NCBI RefSeq assembly: GCF_900313025.1
Contig: NZ_OMPQ01000008.1
Location: 1 to 64,000 of the forward strand
DNA length: 64,000 nt
From: Pseudophaeobacter sp. EL27
GTDB taxonomy: Bacteria > Pseudomonadota > Alphaproteobacteria > Rhodobacterales > Rhodobacteraceae
Direction: 5' to 3'
Under the pieces are notes generated by a model. That model saw only the letters and a list, made by a program, of their open reading frames with translations, made no database searches and was not told the origin of the DNA. The position numbers and the translations under genes are program-made. This document shows, piece after piece, positions 54,719-64,000 of the stretch (position 1 is its first letter; the number at the start of each line of letters is the position of its first letter).

Positions 54719-57700
54719 CCTGCCCGTGCTTTGCGGTTTGCCCGCATCGCCCGCCGTTTCGACATGGTGTCGGATTTGGCGGCCTGTGCGGCCTCGTCTT
54801 CCACCGGATCATCGGGCTTTGTGCCTCCGCCCGCAAGGGCTTCGATATGGGCCGCAAGACCCGCAAGGGTGGGGAAGCGGAATATGTCGGTGATCGACAG
54901 TTTGGGCGCCTCCAGGGCTGCGCGGATGTCGCGGTGCGATTGCACCGCCAGCAGCGAATGGCCACCCAAGGCAAAGAAGTTGTCCTGTGCAGCAATACCT
55001 TCGACCCCCAGGATCCGCGACCAGATCTTGGCGATCTCTGCCTGTACCCCGGCGCTGAGTGGCACGATGGTTGCGGCGGAGGTCTCATCGCTGCTTGGCG
55101 CCACCGTTTTGGGATCGGGCAAGGCTTTGCGGTTGATTTTCTTGTTTGGTGTCAGCGGGAAGACTGCAAGCGCCACCAGTCGAGAGGGCACCATGACAGC
55201 TGCAAGACGACGGCTCAGGTCTTCTTTGATTGCTTCCAGATCGGCTGGTTTGGCTGTGTCTTGGGTGACGTAGCCGACCAGCTGTGTATCCTCGCCTATG
55301 CGCCGTTCCACAACCACCGCACCGGTGACATTGGGCTGGCTGGCCAGGGCGGCTTCGATCTCGCCCAGTTCAATGCGCTGGCCGCGAATTTTCACCTGAT
55401 GATCGGTGCGCCCCAGGAAGGCCAGCTGGCCATCCGGAGTCCAGCGCACCAGATCCCCGGTGCGATAGAGCGCGTTCTCCGCAAGTGGCAGCTGCACAAA
55501 CCGATCTGCGGTCAGTTCTGGCCTCTGCCAATAGCCCGAGGTCACACCCATGCCACCAATATACAGCTCTCCTGCTGCCCCCATTGGAACCGGGTTCTGG
55601 GCTGCGTCCAGCACATAGACCTGGGTATTGGCCAGCGGCGTGCCGATATCCGCCACGCCAGCCGGCAGGCCTGTCAGGGTTGTCGAGGTCGACCAGATGG
55701 TGGTTTCCGTCGGGCCATACATATTGTGGATCTGCGCAGGGGTGGCCTCGCGCAGCACCCCAACCAGATCGCCGGGCAGGGCCTCACCTCCGACCAGCAG
55801 ATGTTTCAGCCGCCCCATGACCATGCGGGCTTCATCATCCTGTACCAGCATCCGCGCCATGGAGGGGGTGCATTGCATATGGCTGACACCGTGGCGCATC
55901 ATCTGCGCCGACAGCGAATAGTCATCCGCCGCCAGTTCCTGCGGGGTATTGGCGCGTTTCAGCACTTCGGCCAGCGGCTTCAGCCCCTCCAGCACCACAT
56001 CGGGCGCAATGCCATAATCGATCAGGCAGGCGATCTCATCTACGCCGATGCGTTTCAGCTGCTCGGTCCGCGCCAGCGCATCCTCGACAGTGCCAAACAG
56101 GCCCGATTCCTCAAAATAGCGCTCAAAAGCGAACTCCAGAATGGCTTCCAGCTCATCCGCGCTGAGCGCGTCCAGCTGCATGTCAAAGGCATTATTGACC
56201 CCCTTGGGCCGCTTGAAGGCCGGGAAGGCCCAGGCATATTGCTTGATGAGGCCAGCGGCCGAGCGCAGGTAATCCTTCATCGGTTCGCGGGCGATACGGC
56301 GGGACTCCTCGCGGGTTTCGGCCAGATAGCTGTGCAGCATCAGCGTGACCTTGAAATCCGCCGGATCGTGACCGGCAGCGCGCAGGGCATCGTGATAGAT
56401 GCGGATCTTGCCGCCCACTTCCTCGATGCTTTGCCCCAACAGATGGGTCAGCACATTGGCGCCAATTTCACCCGCCTCGCGCCAGGTATCGGGGTTGCCA
56501 GCGGTGGTGACCCAGACCGGTAGCTCGCGTGAAACCGGACGTGGCTGGGTGACAACCGCATGAGTTGATCCATCCTTGCGGGGGAATTCCACCTCTTCGC
56601 CGCGCCAGAGTTTGCGCAGGGTCTCGATGCACTCATACATGGCCGGTTTGTTGGCAGGGGGCGTGTTTTCCGGGCGCAGCACAAAATCATCTGGCTGCCA
56701 GCCCGCCGCGATCCCCAGACCAGCGCGGCCATTGGTGAGGTTGTCGATCACCGACCATTCCTCTGCCACCCGGGCAGGATGGTGCAAAGGCGCGACGCAG
56801 GAGCCTGCCCGCACACTCAGGTTATTGGTGACAGCGGCCACCGCGGCCCCGGTGACCGAAGGATTGGGATAGGGGCCGCCAAAGGCATGGAAATGGCGCT
56901 CGGGCGTCCAGACCGCGTTAAAGCCATGGGCATCAGCAAATTTGGCGCCTTCCAGCAGCAGGTGGTATTTGCGCGGACCGGGGCCGTCGTCATTGCCCCA
57001 GTAGAACAGGTTGAAATCCATCTTCCTGTCCGAGATGGCGATGGGCCCGTTGGACAGCTCAAGCCGGCTTTCGTCGCTGGAGAGCACCAGTTTGAAACCC
57101 CGCGACAGGGTCCAGAACAGCTCCAGTACCGAGATATCAAAAGAGAGCGAGGTCACCGCCAGCCAGGTATCGCCCGCCTTGTGGGGAATACGCGCATCCA
57201 TGGCGGCAAAGAAGTTGGCAACATTGTCCTGACGCACCATGACGCCCTTGGGGGTGCCGGTAGAGCCGGAGGTATAGATCAGATAGGCCAGATCCGCGCC
57301 ACTGGCAGCGCTGGTCACATTCTCTGACACAGCTTCGGTGACCGGGAGGCTGTCTACGGTGACGATTTCAGCCTGGGTTGCAGGCAGTTCACCGCGCAGG
57401 GCCTCCTGGGTGACGACAACGCTGGCCTGGCTGTCGCTGAGGTAATGGGCAATCCGGTCACGCGGGTAGGCGGGATCCAGCGGCACATAGGCGCCCCCGG
57501 CTTTGAGCACCGCCAGGGCGCTGACCATCAGGTCGGCCGAACGTTTCACATAGACGCCCACATGGGCGCCGGGCTTGACGCCGGTGGCTTGCAGGCGGGC
57601 GGCCAGGGCATTGGCGCGGGCGTTCAGGCCTTCGTAGCTGTAGCTTTCCCCCTCAAACACCAGGGCGGTGGCCTTGGGCGTGCGGGCAACCTGGGCCTCA

Positions 57701-59349
57701 AATGCCGCTTGAATGGTGGTCTCTGTTGGCAGATCTGTCGCAGTCTGGTTCCAGTCTTCCAGCAGCAACTTACGTTCGGATTCGGGGAGGATTGAGAGCT
57801 CTGACAGGGGGCAGCCCGTGTCCGAGGTGAGGTGAGATGCGATGACACCCAGTGAGTGTTCAAGCCGCGCGGCGAGCAGCTCCGCGGCCCGAGCTTCCAG
57901 CTGGGTGTCATCCACATGCAGCGCCAAGGCGCCCTCAATCAGCGAAACAGTAAGGATGCAGCCTGGCAGGGCCGCATCTCGATCCGCTGTAAACCCGATC
58001 CCCGGCATGTCCTGCGCCGAGAGCTCTGGGGCGCGGGCCACCAGATCTAGGGCAAAACCGCCAAACCTGCGGGCCTTATCTATATCTGTGTCTATCTGAG
58101 TCGCTAAAAGGTTAACAGACAAATCGCGTGTTGCCCGCAGGGGAATCCAGTTGGAAACCACCTCTTGGGCATTGTCCATGTCATTCGGTGTGGCAAAGGC
58201 GATATCCGCCTGATCCGCGCCAGTGCCCAACAGGGCCCAGGCCAGGGTGCTGGCGACAATCTGCGCCTCTGTGAGGTCCTTGCCCTGGTCTTTTGGCAGG
58301 GTCAGCGCATAGCGCGTAACGCCGGCAGGTCGGGTGGTTTTGCCCGCCAGCGGTGTTGTGACCGGCTGCATGGAGGCCAGTGCAGCGCGCCAATGGGATT
58401 CGCCCCCTTGGGATTTTTTCAGCGCGCCGCCAACCGCTTGCGCTGCCTCTGGGCTGAGCGCGGGCAGCTGCTCGCCGGTGGCAAACAGAGCAGGCAGGTC
58501 CAGTTTTTCACCGGCGAGGCTGGTAATGTCCTCCAACGCGATAGCCGCATCAGCAGTGGCGACCGTGACCACGGCGCCAGTTGCTGAGAGCAGAGTCCCT
58601 GTCGGGCCGCGGCCCTCAATGGGGGTGGCCTTGCCCACCCGCAGAACCTGATCGGACAGCAAGAGTTTGGCGCAGCCAAGCGGGTTCCAATAGGCGCCAT
58701 AATCCAAGCCCCGCACCAGACGGCTCAGGCTTTGGCTGGTCTGAGAGAAGTCCAGAATGGCGCCGGCGGCCGGGCGGTGATCCTTGGCAAAATAGCTGCG
58801 CTGGGACAGATCCTGCGGCTGACGGTGCAGATCATCTGCGCTCAGCTGGTCCAGGACCTCGCCAAAGCTGTCCATGGCGGCGGCGTAGCATTTGGAGTTG
58901 AGGCTGAAGGCAGTCTCCTCCTCGGCAATGTCGAACAGGCGCTGGGCGAGGATATCACCCTCGTCGATGCCGCCCTCCATCACATGCCAGGTGATGCCGT
59001 GCTGAGCCTCACCTGCCATCAGCGCCCAGTTGGGGGTATTCAACCCGGCATAGCCTGGCAGGGGCCCATCGTGGAAATTCACAGCACCTTTGCGGGGCAG
59101 GGCCAGAACGGGCTCGGGGATCACCCGCAGGTTGGCAATCGAGAGCAGCCAGTCAAAACCGCCCTCAAGATCCGTGAGGATGTCGCCGGGGGCATTTAAA
59201 ACGGGCAGCTCTTTGCCCTTTGCCCAGGTGCAGATATCGCTGTCGGTCGAGACCACGGCCTTGATCTGGTGCCCACGGGCCAGCACGGCTTCGGCGCAGC
59301 CGACCAACAGGGATTCATTGCCGATGACAACACAGGAAAATTGGCTCAT
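54715..59349 (-). CDS. NRPS: formyltransferase, C-like, A with inserted LLM monooxygenase, T
   Basis: A 1544-residue enzyme. Residues 1-210 resemble formyltransferase with Asn91, His93 (NFHDGPLPG) and Asp129 (GGIDEGDIL) kept. About 260-530 look like a remnant condensation domain without HHxxxDG. The adenylation domain starts near 545 (IYTSGSTGTPKGVMVRQDN); at about 768-1133 a luciferase-like flavin monooxygenase of the MupA/Atu3671 type (MDFNLFYWGNDDG; FHAFGGPYPNPSVTGAAV) is inserted. The A domain then resumes (NMYGPTETTIWSTS, YRTGDLVRW, KIRGQRIELGE). A thiolation domain ends it (LGGHSLLAV near 1460). It probably loads, formylates and N-hydroxylates or oxidises an amino acid as the first step. 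Coupled to GT2 and PPTase genes by four-base overlaps. Confidence 0.92.
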   Translation of the reverse strand: MSQFSCVVIGNESLLVGCAEAVLARGHQIKAVVSTDSDICTWAKGKELPVLNAPGDILTDLEGGFDWLLSIANLRVIPEPVLALPRKGAVNFHDGPLPGYAGLNTPNWALMAGEAQHGITWHVMEGGIDEGDILAQRLFDIAEEETAFSLNSKCYAAAMDSFGEVLDQLSADDLHRQPQDLSQRSYFAKDHRPAAGAILDFSQTSQSLSRLVRGLDYGAYWNPLGCAKLLLSDQVLRVGKATPIEGRGPTGTLLSATGAVVTVATADAAIALEDITSLAGEKLDLPALFATGEQLPALSPEAAQAVGGALKKSQGGESHWRAALASMQPVTTPLAGKTTRPAGVTRYALTLPKDQGKDLTEAQIVASTLAWALLGTGADQADIAFATPNDMDNAQEVVSNWIPLRATRDLSVNLLATQIDTDIDKARRFGGFALDLVARAPELSAQDMPGIGFTADRDAALPGCILTVSLIEGALALHVDDTQLEARAAELLAARLEHSLGVIASHLTSDTGCPLSELSILPESERKLLLEDWNQTATDLPTETTIQAAFEAQVARTPKATALVFEGESYSYEGLNARANALAARLQATGVKPGAHVGVYVKRSADLMVSALAVLKAGGAYVPLDPAYPRDRIAHYLSDSQASVVVTQEALRGELPATQAEIVTVDSLPVTEAVSENVTSAASGADLAYLIYTSGSTGTPKGVMVRQDNVANFFAAMDARIPHKAGDTWLAVTSLSFDISVLELFWTLSRGFKLVLSSDESRLELSNGPIAISDRKMDFNLFYWGNDDGPGPRKYHLLLEGAKFADAHGFNAVWTPERHFHAFGGPYPNPSVTGAAVAAVTNNLSVRAGSCVAPLHHPARVAEEWSVIDNLTNGRAGLGIAAGWQPDDFVLRPENTPPANKPAMYECIETLRKLWRGEEVEFPRKDGSTHAVVTQPRPVSRELPVWVTTAGNPDTWREAGEIGANVLTHLLGQSIEEVGGKIRIYHDALRAAGHDPADFKVTLMLHSYLAETREESRRIAREPMKDYLRSAAGLIKQYAWAFPAFKRPKGVNNAFDMQLDALSADELEAILEFAFERYFEESGLFGTVEDALARTEQLKRIGVDEIACLIDYGIAPDVVLEGLKPLAEVLKRANTPQELAADDYSLSAQMMRHGVSHMQCTPSMARMLVQDDEARMVMGRLKHLLVGGEALPGDLVGVLREATPAQIHNMYGPTETTIWSTSTTLTGLPAGVADIGTPLANTQVYVLDAAQNPVPMGAAGELYIGGMGVTSGYWQRPELTADRFVQLPLAENALYRTGDLVRWTPDGQLAFLGRTDHQVKIRGQRIELGEIEAALASQPNVTGAVVVERRIGEDTQLVGYVTQDTAKPADLEAIKEDLSRRLAAVMVPSRLVALAVFPLTPNKKINRKALPDPKTVAPSSDETSAATIVPLSAGVQAEIAKIWSRILGVEGIAAQDNFFALGGHSLLAVQSHRDIRAALEAPKLSITDIFRFPTLAGLAAHIEALAGGGTKPDDPVEDEAAQAAKSDTMSKRRAMRANRKARAG

Positions 59350-60374
59350 TTTAGGTCCTCCGAAACCGGGGAGTGAAGGCGCGTTTCACTTAGGGGTGAA
59401 GGCCCGCGCGACGCAGGCGCAGGCGTGAGAGCATGAGAGATCAGGTCTCTCAGGAAATGATCGGGATCGGCCTGCGGCTTGCCCTGGATCAGGCGGCGCA
59501 GCCCGTAAAGGCAGGTGCCGGTTATGCGGGCCAGTGTCGCCAGCGCGGCATAGGCACCCCCATGGGATTTGGTGAAGTAATGGCTGCGTGACTGGAACCA
59601 GTAGGTGGGCGTGCGCTGCCAGTCTTTCATGCCGGTAGAGGCAGATCCGAGGTGTTCGATCTTGCTATCGGGCACATAATGGGTGCGCCAGCCCGCGCGG
59701 GCGGCGCGGCGACACAGATCGGTTTCCTCAAAGTACAAAAAGAAAGTCTCGTCAAAGCCGCCGATCTCTTCGATCACCGGGCGGCGGATCATCAGGCTGG
59801 CACCAGCGGTCCAATCCACCTGGGTTTGAACCTGCGGCATCTCCATGGCCACCACCCAGGGGTGCAGCAATCGGGTAAAGATCCCGGTGCGCGCGGCCAT
59901 TTCAAATTCGCCGGCAATCGAGGGAAAGCGAAAGGCGGTACGATGAGGCGTGCCATCTGTGCCATGCACAAAGGACCCCGCCAGCCCGGCACCGGGATGA
60001 TCGGCCAGAAAATCGCGCAGGGTGCGAATGGTTTCGCCCTGCACAAAGGCGTCTGAATTCAGCAGGTAATAGTAATCCGGGGCAGAACCATCCGACAGAC
60101 CGGCGGCAAAGCCGATGTTCATGCCAGCGCCAAAGCCGCCGTTGACCCTGGATTGCAGCAGTCTGATCTTACCACTGTCCTGCCAGCCACGTTGTGCCGC
60201 ACCGGCCTGGAGTGCCTCCCAGGAGCCATCATCAGAGCCATTGTCGATCACCAGAACCTCACCGCAGAGATCCTCCATCTCAGCCAGTGCCGCCTCGGCG
60301 GATCTGAGGGTCATCTCAGGGGTACGGTAGTTCAGGATAATGGTGAGAATGCTGCCTGTGCTCATCGGGATCAC
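59346..60374 (-). CDS. GT2-family glycosyltransferase between PKS and NRPS
   Basis: A 342-residue GT-A enzyme similar to rhamnosyl-type transferases: ILNYRTPEMTLRSAEAAL, VLVIDNGSDDGSWEAL and YFEETDLCRRAARAGWRTHY, the ED motif of catalysis. It starts with GTG at 60374 overlapping the PKS stop by GTGA and ends in ATGA with the NRPS start. Its place inside the operon suggests that the PKS-NRPS product or its acceptor is glycosylated. Confidence 0.9.
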   Translation of the reverse strand: MIPMSTGSILTIILNYRTPEMTLRSAEAALAEMEDLCGEVLVIDNGSDDGSWEALQAGAAQRGWQDSGKIRLLQSRVNGGFGAGMNIGFAAGLSDGSAPDYYYLLNSDAFVQGETIRTLRDFLADHPGAGLAGSFVHGTDGTPHRTAFRFPSIAGEFEMAARTGIFTRLLHPWVVAMEMPQVQTQVDWTAGASLMIRRPVIEEIGGFDETFFLYFEETDLCRRAARAGWRTHYVPDSKIEHLGSASTGMKDWQRTPTYWFQSRSHYFTKSHGGAYAALATLARITGTCLYGLRRLIQGKPQADPDHFLRDLISHALTPAPASRGPSPLSETRLHSPVSEDLK

Positions 60375-63300
60375 TCCGCCGCTCTGGCATAGGAGGCCTG
60401 CATATTCGTGTCACCCGAGGCAGGTTGGGGCGGGGGGGGAACAATGACCAGCCGGGGTTTCAAGGCCGCAGCCAGGGTGCTTACATTGGGCACCAGCACC
60501 ATGCTGTCATGATCCCCTGGGACCTCAACCACCTCCAGATCTGGCGCCCAGCCAGTCCAGTCGTTGTCGGCAAAGACATATTCCCGCTCGGAACTCACCC
60601 AATTGGCGCCCGAGACCTGCCAGTGGCGATCCAGTGGCGGTCGTAGCAGTGTCAGCGGGCCATTCCAGGGCTGCAGCGTGTAGCTCTCTACCGATTGGCG
60701 GAAAGCCAGCTCGATCTTGCGGTTGTTGAAGGCGGGCATCTGGCCGATTTCAGCGGGCTCCTGACGGCGTTTGGTGATCTCCCACAGGATGCGATTCTTG
60801 GCCCATTCCAGCAGGTAGCCCGCGCCCTTGCGACGCAACTCCTGCAATTTGATCAGCGCCTTGTCGACAGGTTTCAAGCTGGGGCGGACCGGCAGTGGCG
60901 TGTCCAGCAGCACCAGGGCGGCGGTCTCTTCTCCGGCGGCCTGCAATTGCTGCGCCATCTCATAGGCGGTGATACCGCCCCCCGAGAAGCCGCCCAGCAA
61001 ATAGGGCCCCTGAGGCTGGATTTGTTTGATCTCAGCCAGGTAGTCCTGCGCGGCCTGCGCAATGCTGAGGTGCGGATCATCGCCGCCAATCAGACCTCGG
61101 GCCTGTAGCCCATAGACCGGACGTTCCCCGCCCAGCTCCAATGCCAGATGACGCAGGTTCAACACATTGCCAAACATGCCCGCCACCACAAAGAAGGGGG
61201 CGGCATCGCCACCGGATCCGGGGTGCAACATCACCAGATGGGTAAAGGTCGCCGCAGCATCCGAACCAGCCGGAGCCTCAGTGCCATCCTGTTCAGCGCC
61301 AACACCACGTTGGATTAACAAAGCGGCCAATGCCGCAACGCTGGGGGCCTCAAACAGGGTCGCGAGCGGCAGATCCAGATCATAATGGCGCTTGATCTGC
61401 GCAAAGAGCCGCACCGCGATCAGCGAATGCCCCCCAAGATCAAAGAAGCTGTCCTCCACGCCCACCTGGGAAACACCCAGCAGGCTTTGGAACAGTTCGG
61501 CTAATTGTTCTTCGACAGGGTTGGAGGGGGCAACATAGTCGGTATCCAGTTGCGGGCGCTCAAAACTCTGGCTCTCATTCGCCGAACTGTCCGCGCTGCT
61601 CTGTGCTGTCTGCTCAATCAAGGCAGGCAGATCCAATGATGAGACCACGATCTGCGCGCGCCCCGTGGCGATTGCACGGTCCAGCGCATCCGGGCCTTCT
61701 GCCGCGCGGATGCCATTGGCAATGTTCAGCTGCAGGCGGCGCTCGTCCTCGGACAGGGGCTGCTGCGATGTGCTGGCAACAAGGCCCAGAGCCTCGGCGC
61801 TGTGATCAGCATTGGTCTGAAGGACGGCAGCTTCAAAACCACCGGCAAGCCGGGTCATCTGAAAACCTGTGATCTCGACCAACACGCGGCCATTGGCATC
61901 GGTGAGGGTGATGTCAAAACTGGCGCTGTCTGTTGTGGCACCATGGCAGAGCCGCATATGGCTGTAGATCTCTGTTGTCAGGGGCCCAAAGACAACGATG
62001 CTGCGATAGCCCAGTGGGACCCAAAGATCGGTACCGGTATAGCCTGGAGCCAGTGAGATGGCCCAGCCGGTGGCCAGATCCATCAGGCCGGGATGCAGCA
62101 GGCAGTTATCATTCTGCGCCACCTGTGGCAGGCGCAGGCAGGCCAGACCCTCCTCCGAGCCAAAGGCCATTTGTTGCAGCACCTGCCAGCGGCGGCCAAA
62201 ATCCAGATGCGCCTCTTGTGGGGACTGCAGGTGCCCGTCGCTGGAGGCGTTTTCCACCTGAGGACAGCGGGATGTGATGCCCGCCAGATCCAGGGCAGGC
62301 GGAGCGTTGGCCTCGGGCAGCAGTTTGATCTCCGCCTCGGCGTTCAGCGCATATCCCTCAGCAGTCAGGGCGCTATGGGTGGCAAAGGCATAGCCCGCGT
62401 CCTGTGCCTGAAGCCGCAAAACCACCTCGCGCGGGGCTGCTGCCTCGACCACAAGCGGGCGTAGGAAGTAGAGGTCCTTGATTTCAAAGGGGGCGTTGAG
62501 ATCCTGTGCGGCCAGGCTCTCGGCAATCCATTCGATATAGCCAGTGCCCGGCACCAGCGCAGTGCCACCCTTGGTGCGGTGTTCATCCAGCAGCCAGGAC
62601 TGTGTGCTGTTCAGCGTGCTGGCAAAGATCGGATTGCCAGTGGCATCAAAGCCCGCCTCACCCAGCAGCGGCTGGCTGCATTCACTGCGTTCGCTTGGCG
62701 CAGCACCACCCTGACGCGCTGCCATGGCTTCGGCGGCCATGCCGGTATCGGCCCAGACGCCCCAGTCAATCGCCACAACATGAGTCTGATCGCCCTGGCG
62801 CTGGGCGGCATAGGCATTCAGGTATTCATTGGCGGCGACATAGTCGATTTGACCGGCAGGCCGCGTCACCGTCGAGGAGGAGGAAAACAGCACCATCAGG
62901 TCAAGCGCGCCATCGGGGAACAGGTCGTGCAGAACCCGCAGGCCAGTGACCTTGGGGGCCAGAACCCGGGCGATCTGTGCCTCGGATTTGGCCAGAATAG
63001 GCCCGTCCTCAATGACACCGGCGCCATGGATCACCCCGTTGAGGGGAGCAAACTCGGCCTCAATCTGGGCCACCGCGCTGCGCATCTCGGCGCTGTTGCA
63101 GATATCTGCCGCCAATGGCAGCACCGCGCCTGATCCGATCTCTTCCAGCTCTTGCACAGCGCGGATGCGCTGGGCAGTGCGATTGGCGGGGCTATGGGTG
63201 GCCAGATAGCGGGGCCAGTTGGCGCGCGGCGGCAGGCCCTGGCGTGACACGAGGCCGACCCTGGCACCGTAGTGGCGCATCAGATGCGCCGCTGTGGCCA

Positions 63301-64000
63301 GTCCGATGCCGCCAAAACCGCCGGTGATCAGATAAATGCCACTCTGCTTGAAGTCACCCTGACTGATCCCCGTTTGATCGGCGGTAGTTTCGGCAGGGTT
63401 TTCTGGCAGTGCCAGGCTGCGCCAGCTCTTTTCAAACCGCTTGTCACCGCGCCAAGCAACTATTGCATTGGCGGGTTCGGCCATCAGCTCTTCCAGCAGG
63501 CGTGGGGTCAGATCCGTGGGCTCACCCCCGCGCAGGCTGGCGATAAAGCCGGGCGGCGCTGGCAGTTCGATATCCACCGTGGAACAGGTGAGCATGGGGA
63601 ATTCGCGCGGGATGACCCCGGCGGGGCCAACGATCATCGATTTTTCCGGGTAGGGCAGGGGTTCAGAGGTGACCTGCGCCGCGCCGGTTGAAAAGACGCT
63701 CAGATGAATGGGGTGCTCCAGCTCCAGCCCGCCCAGTTCCTGCGCCAGGGCAGTGAGGGAGGCGAAGCCCATCTCGAGGTTGCGATCAAAAAAGGAGGAA
63801 CCGGGGCGGAACTGTTCCACCGCGCCAGTGACCAGCCAGAAATGCGCAATGCGATGGGGCAGGGTGCCAGCCTCTGCCAGATCGGCAAACAGGGCGCCAT
63901 AGCCAAAGCGGCCCTGTTCGGGTGGCAGGACGTAGTTTCCTTCCCCCAGATTGGCGTAGGTATCGCCGGGGTGCACCATATTGACCTGATGGCCCGCAGC
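60371..64000 (-). CDS. Polyketide synthase, C-terminal part (KR-DH-ACP-TE)
   Basis: The frame continues past the window edge, so KS and AT, if present, are not seen. Counting from residue 1 at 63979: ketoreductase at about 205-440 (LITGGFGGIGLATAAHLM; IDYVAANEYLNAYAAQRQG), dehydratase at about 455-735 (LLDEHRTKGGTALVPGTGYI, the HxxxG motif), acyl carrier protein near 850 (FFDLGGHSLIAVRL) and thioesterase at about 925-1190 (LLGGFSGGGITAYEM; VPGDHDSM). KR before DH is the reverse of the usual order. The TE would release the final product. First seen gene of the operon. Confidence 0.92.
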   Translation of the reverse strand, partial: AAGHQVNMVHPGDTYANLGEGNYVLPPEQGRFGYGALFADLAEAGTLPHRIAHFWLVTGAVEQFRPGSSFFDRNLEMGFASLTALAQELGGLELEHPIHLSVFSTGAAQVTSEPLPYPEKSMIVGPAGVIPREFPMLTCSTVDIELPAPPGFIASLRGGEPTDLTPRLLEELMAEPANAIVAWRGDKRFEKSWRSLALPENPAETTADQTGISQGDFKQSGIYLITGGFGGIGLATAAHLMRHYGARVGLVSRQGLPPRANWPRYLATHSPANRTAQRIRAVQELEEIGSGAVLPLAADICNSAEMRSAVAQIEAEFAPLNGVIHGAGVIEDGPILAKSEAQIARVLAPKVTGLRVLHDLFPDGALDLMVLFSSSSTVTRPAGQIDYVAANEYLNAYAAQRQGDQTHVVAIDWGVWADTGMAAEAMAARQGGAAPSERSECSQPLLGEAGFDATGNPIFASTLNSTQSWLLDEHRTKGGTALVPGTGYIEWIAESLAAQDLNAPFEIKDLYFLRPLVVEAAAPREVVLRLQAQDAGYAFATHSALTAEGYALNAEAEIKLLPEANAPPALDLAGITSRCPQVENASSDGHLQSPQEAHLDFGRRWQVLQQMAFGSEEGLACLRLPQVAQNDNCLLHPGLMDLATGWAISLAPGYTGTDLWVPLGYRSIVVFGPLTTEIYSHMRLCHGATTDSASFDITLTDANGRVLVEITGFQMTRLAGGFEAAVLQTNADHSAEALGLVASTSQQPLSEDERRLQLNIANGIRAAEGPDALDRAIATGRAQIVVSSLDLPALIEQTAQSSADSSANESQSFERPQLDTDYVAPSNPVEEQLAELFQSLLGVSQVGVEDSFFDLGGHSLIAVRLFAQIKRHYDLDLPLATLFEAPSVAALAALLIQRGVGAEQDGTEAPAGSDAAATFTHLVMLHPGSGGDAAPFFVVAGMFGNVLNLRHLALELGGERPVYGLQARGLIGGDDPHLSIAQAAQDYLAEIKQIQPQGPYLLGGFSGGGITAYEMAQQLQAAGEETAALVLLDTPLPVRPSLKPVDKALIKLQELRRKGAGYLLEWAKNRILWEITKRRQEPAEIGQMPAFNNRKIELAFRQSVESYTLQPWNGPLTLLRPPLDRHWQVSGANWVSSEREYVFADNDWTGWAPDLEVVEVPGDHDSMVLVPNVSTLAAALKPRLVIVPPPPQPASGDTNMQASYARAAE

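Noticed and set aside
54697-56523. A 608-codon open frame on the plus strand opposite the NRPS gene
   Set aside because: It is a mirror of codon bias in a GC-rich gene; the minus strand encodes complete adenylation and thiolation motifs there, and the plus frame has no recognisable domain.

Overview
The window looks like chromosome of a marine alphaproteobacterium of the Roseobacter group (Rhodobacteraceae). Support comes from the rRNA operon ending 23S-5S-tRNA-fMet, the high-GC coding style, and gene sets typical of that group: hydroxyproline catabolism, a GlpSTPQV-type glycerol ABC transporter, GPH symporter, acyl-CoA dehydrogenase and exopolysaccharide genes. This assignment is inference; no 16S is present.

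Region 1 (1-1125): 3' end of 23S, 5S and tRNA-fMet. Region 2 (1081-10067): an 8.9-kb integrated island flanked by 47-bp direct repeats of the tRNA-fMet 3' end. It carries a thermonuclease-like protein, a three-gene set that fits a type II Zorya anti-phage system (MotA-like, MotB/OmpA-like, HNH protein), a Rep_trans-type replication/mobilisation protein, an excisionase-like protein, an unknown protein, an iteron-like repeat region and a tyrosine integrase. The terminator of the rRNA operon now lies beyond the right attachment site.

Region 3 (10.1-17.9 kb): IS3-family relics at both edges, a LuxR-type response regulator convergent with a histidine kinase that is coupled to a GPH sugar symporter, and a VCBS-repeat protein with almost identical 300-bp repeats. 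Region 4 (17.9-26.4 kb): GntR regulator with the four enzymes of the trans-4-hydroxyproline route to 2-oxoglutarate, a decayed methionine gamma-lyase gene beside its Lrp regulator, and a BlaI/BlaR1 pair. Region 5 (26.4-33 kb): glycerol-type ABC transporter operon. Region 6 (33-42.3 kb): housekeeping and miscellaneous genes (SnoaL-like, THUMP RNA methyltransferase, thioesterase, Gly-rich repeat protein, phosphotransferase, acyl-CoA dehydrogenase/TetR, TIGR03084-like protein, sugar-acid kinase).

Region 7 (42.3-64 kb): polysaccharide export genes (priming sugar transferase, BY-kinase-like ATPase lacking the Walker A lysine, Wzz, flippase, glycosyltransferase) facing a tightly overlapping minus-strand operon. 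In transcription order this operon is a PKS (running off the window), GT2, an NRPS with N-terminal formyltransferase and a luciferase-like monooxygenase inserted in its adenylation domain, a phosphopantetheinyl transferase, an SGNH-like protein, an SGNH-glycosidase-like fusion and another GT2. The overlaps (mostly 1 or 4 bases) suggest one co-translated pathway, possibly joining a formylated PKS-NRPS product to a glycan. This is the most novel-looking system in the window; the Zorya-type island is second.
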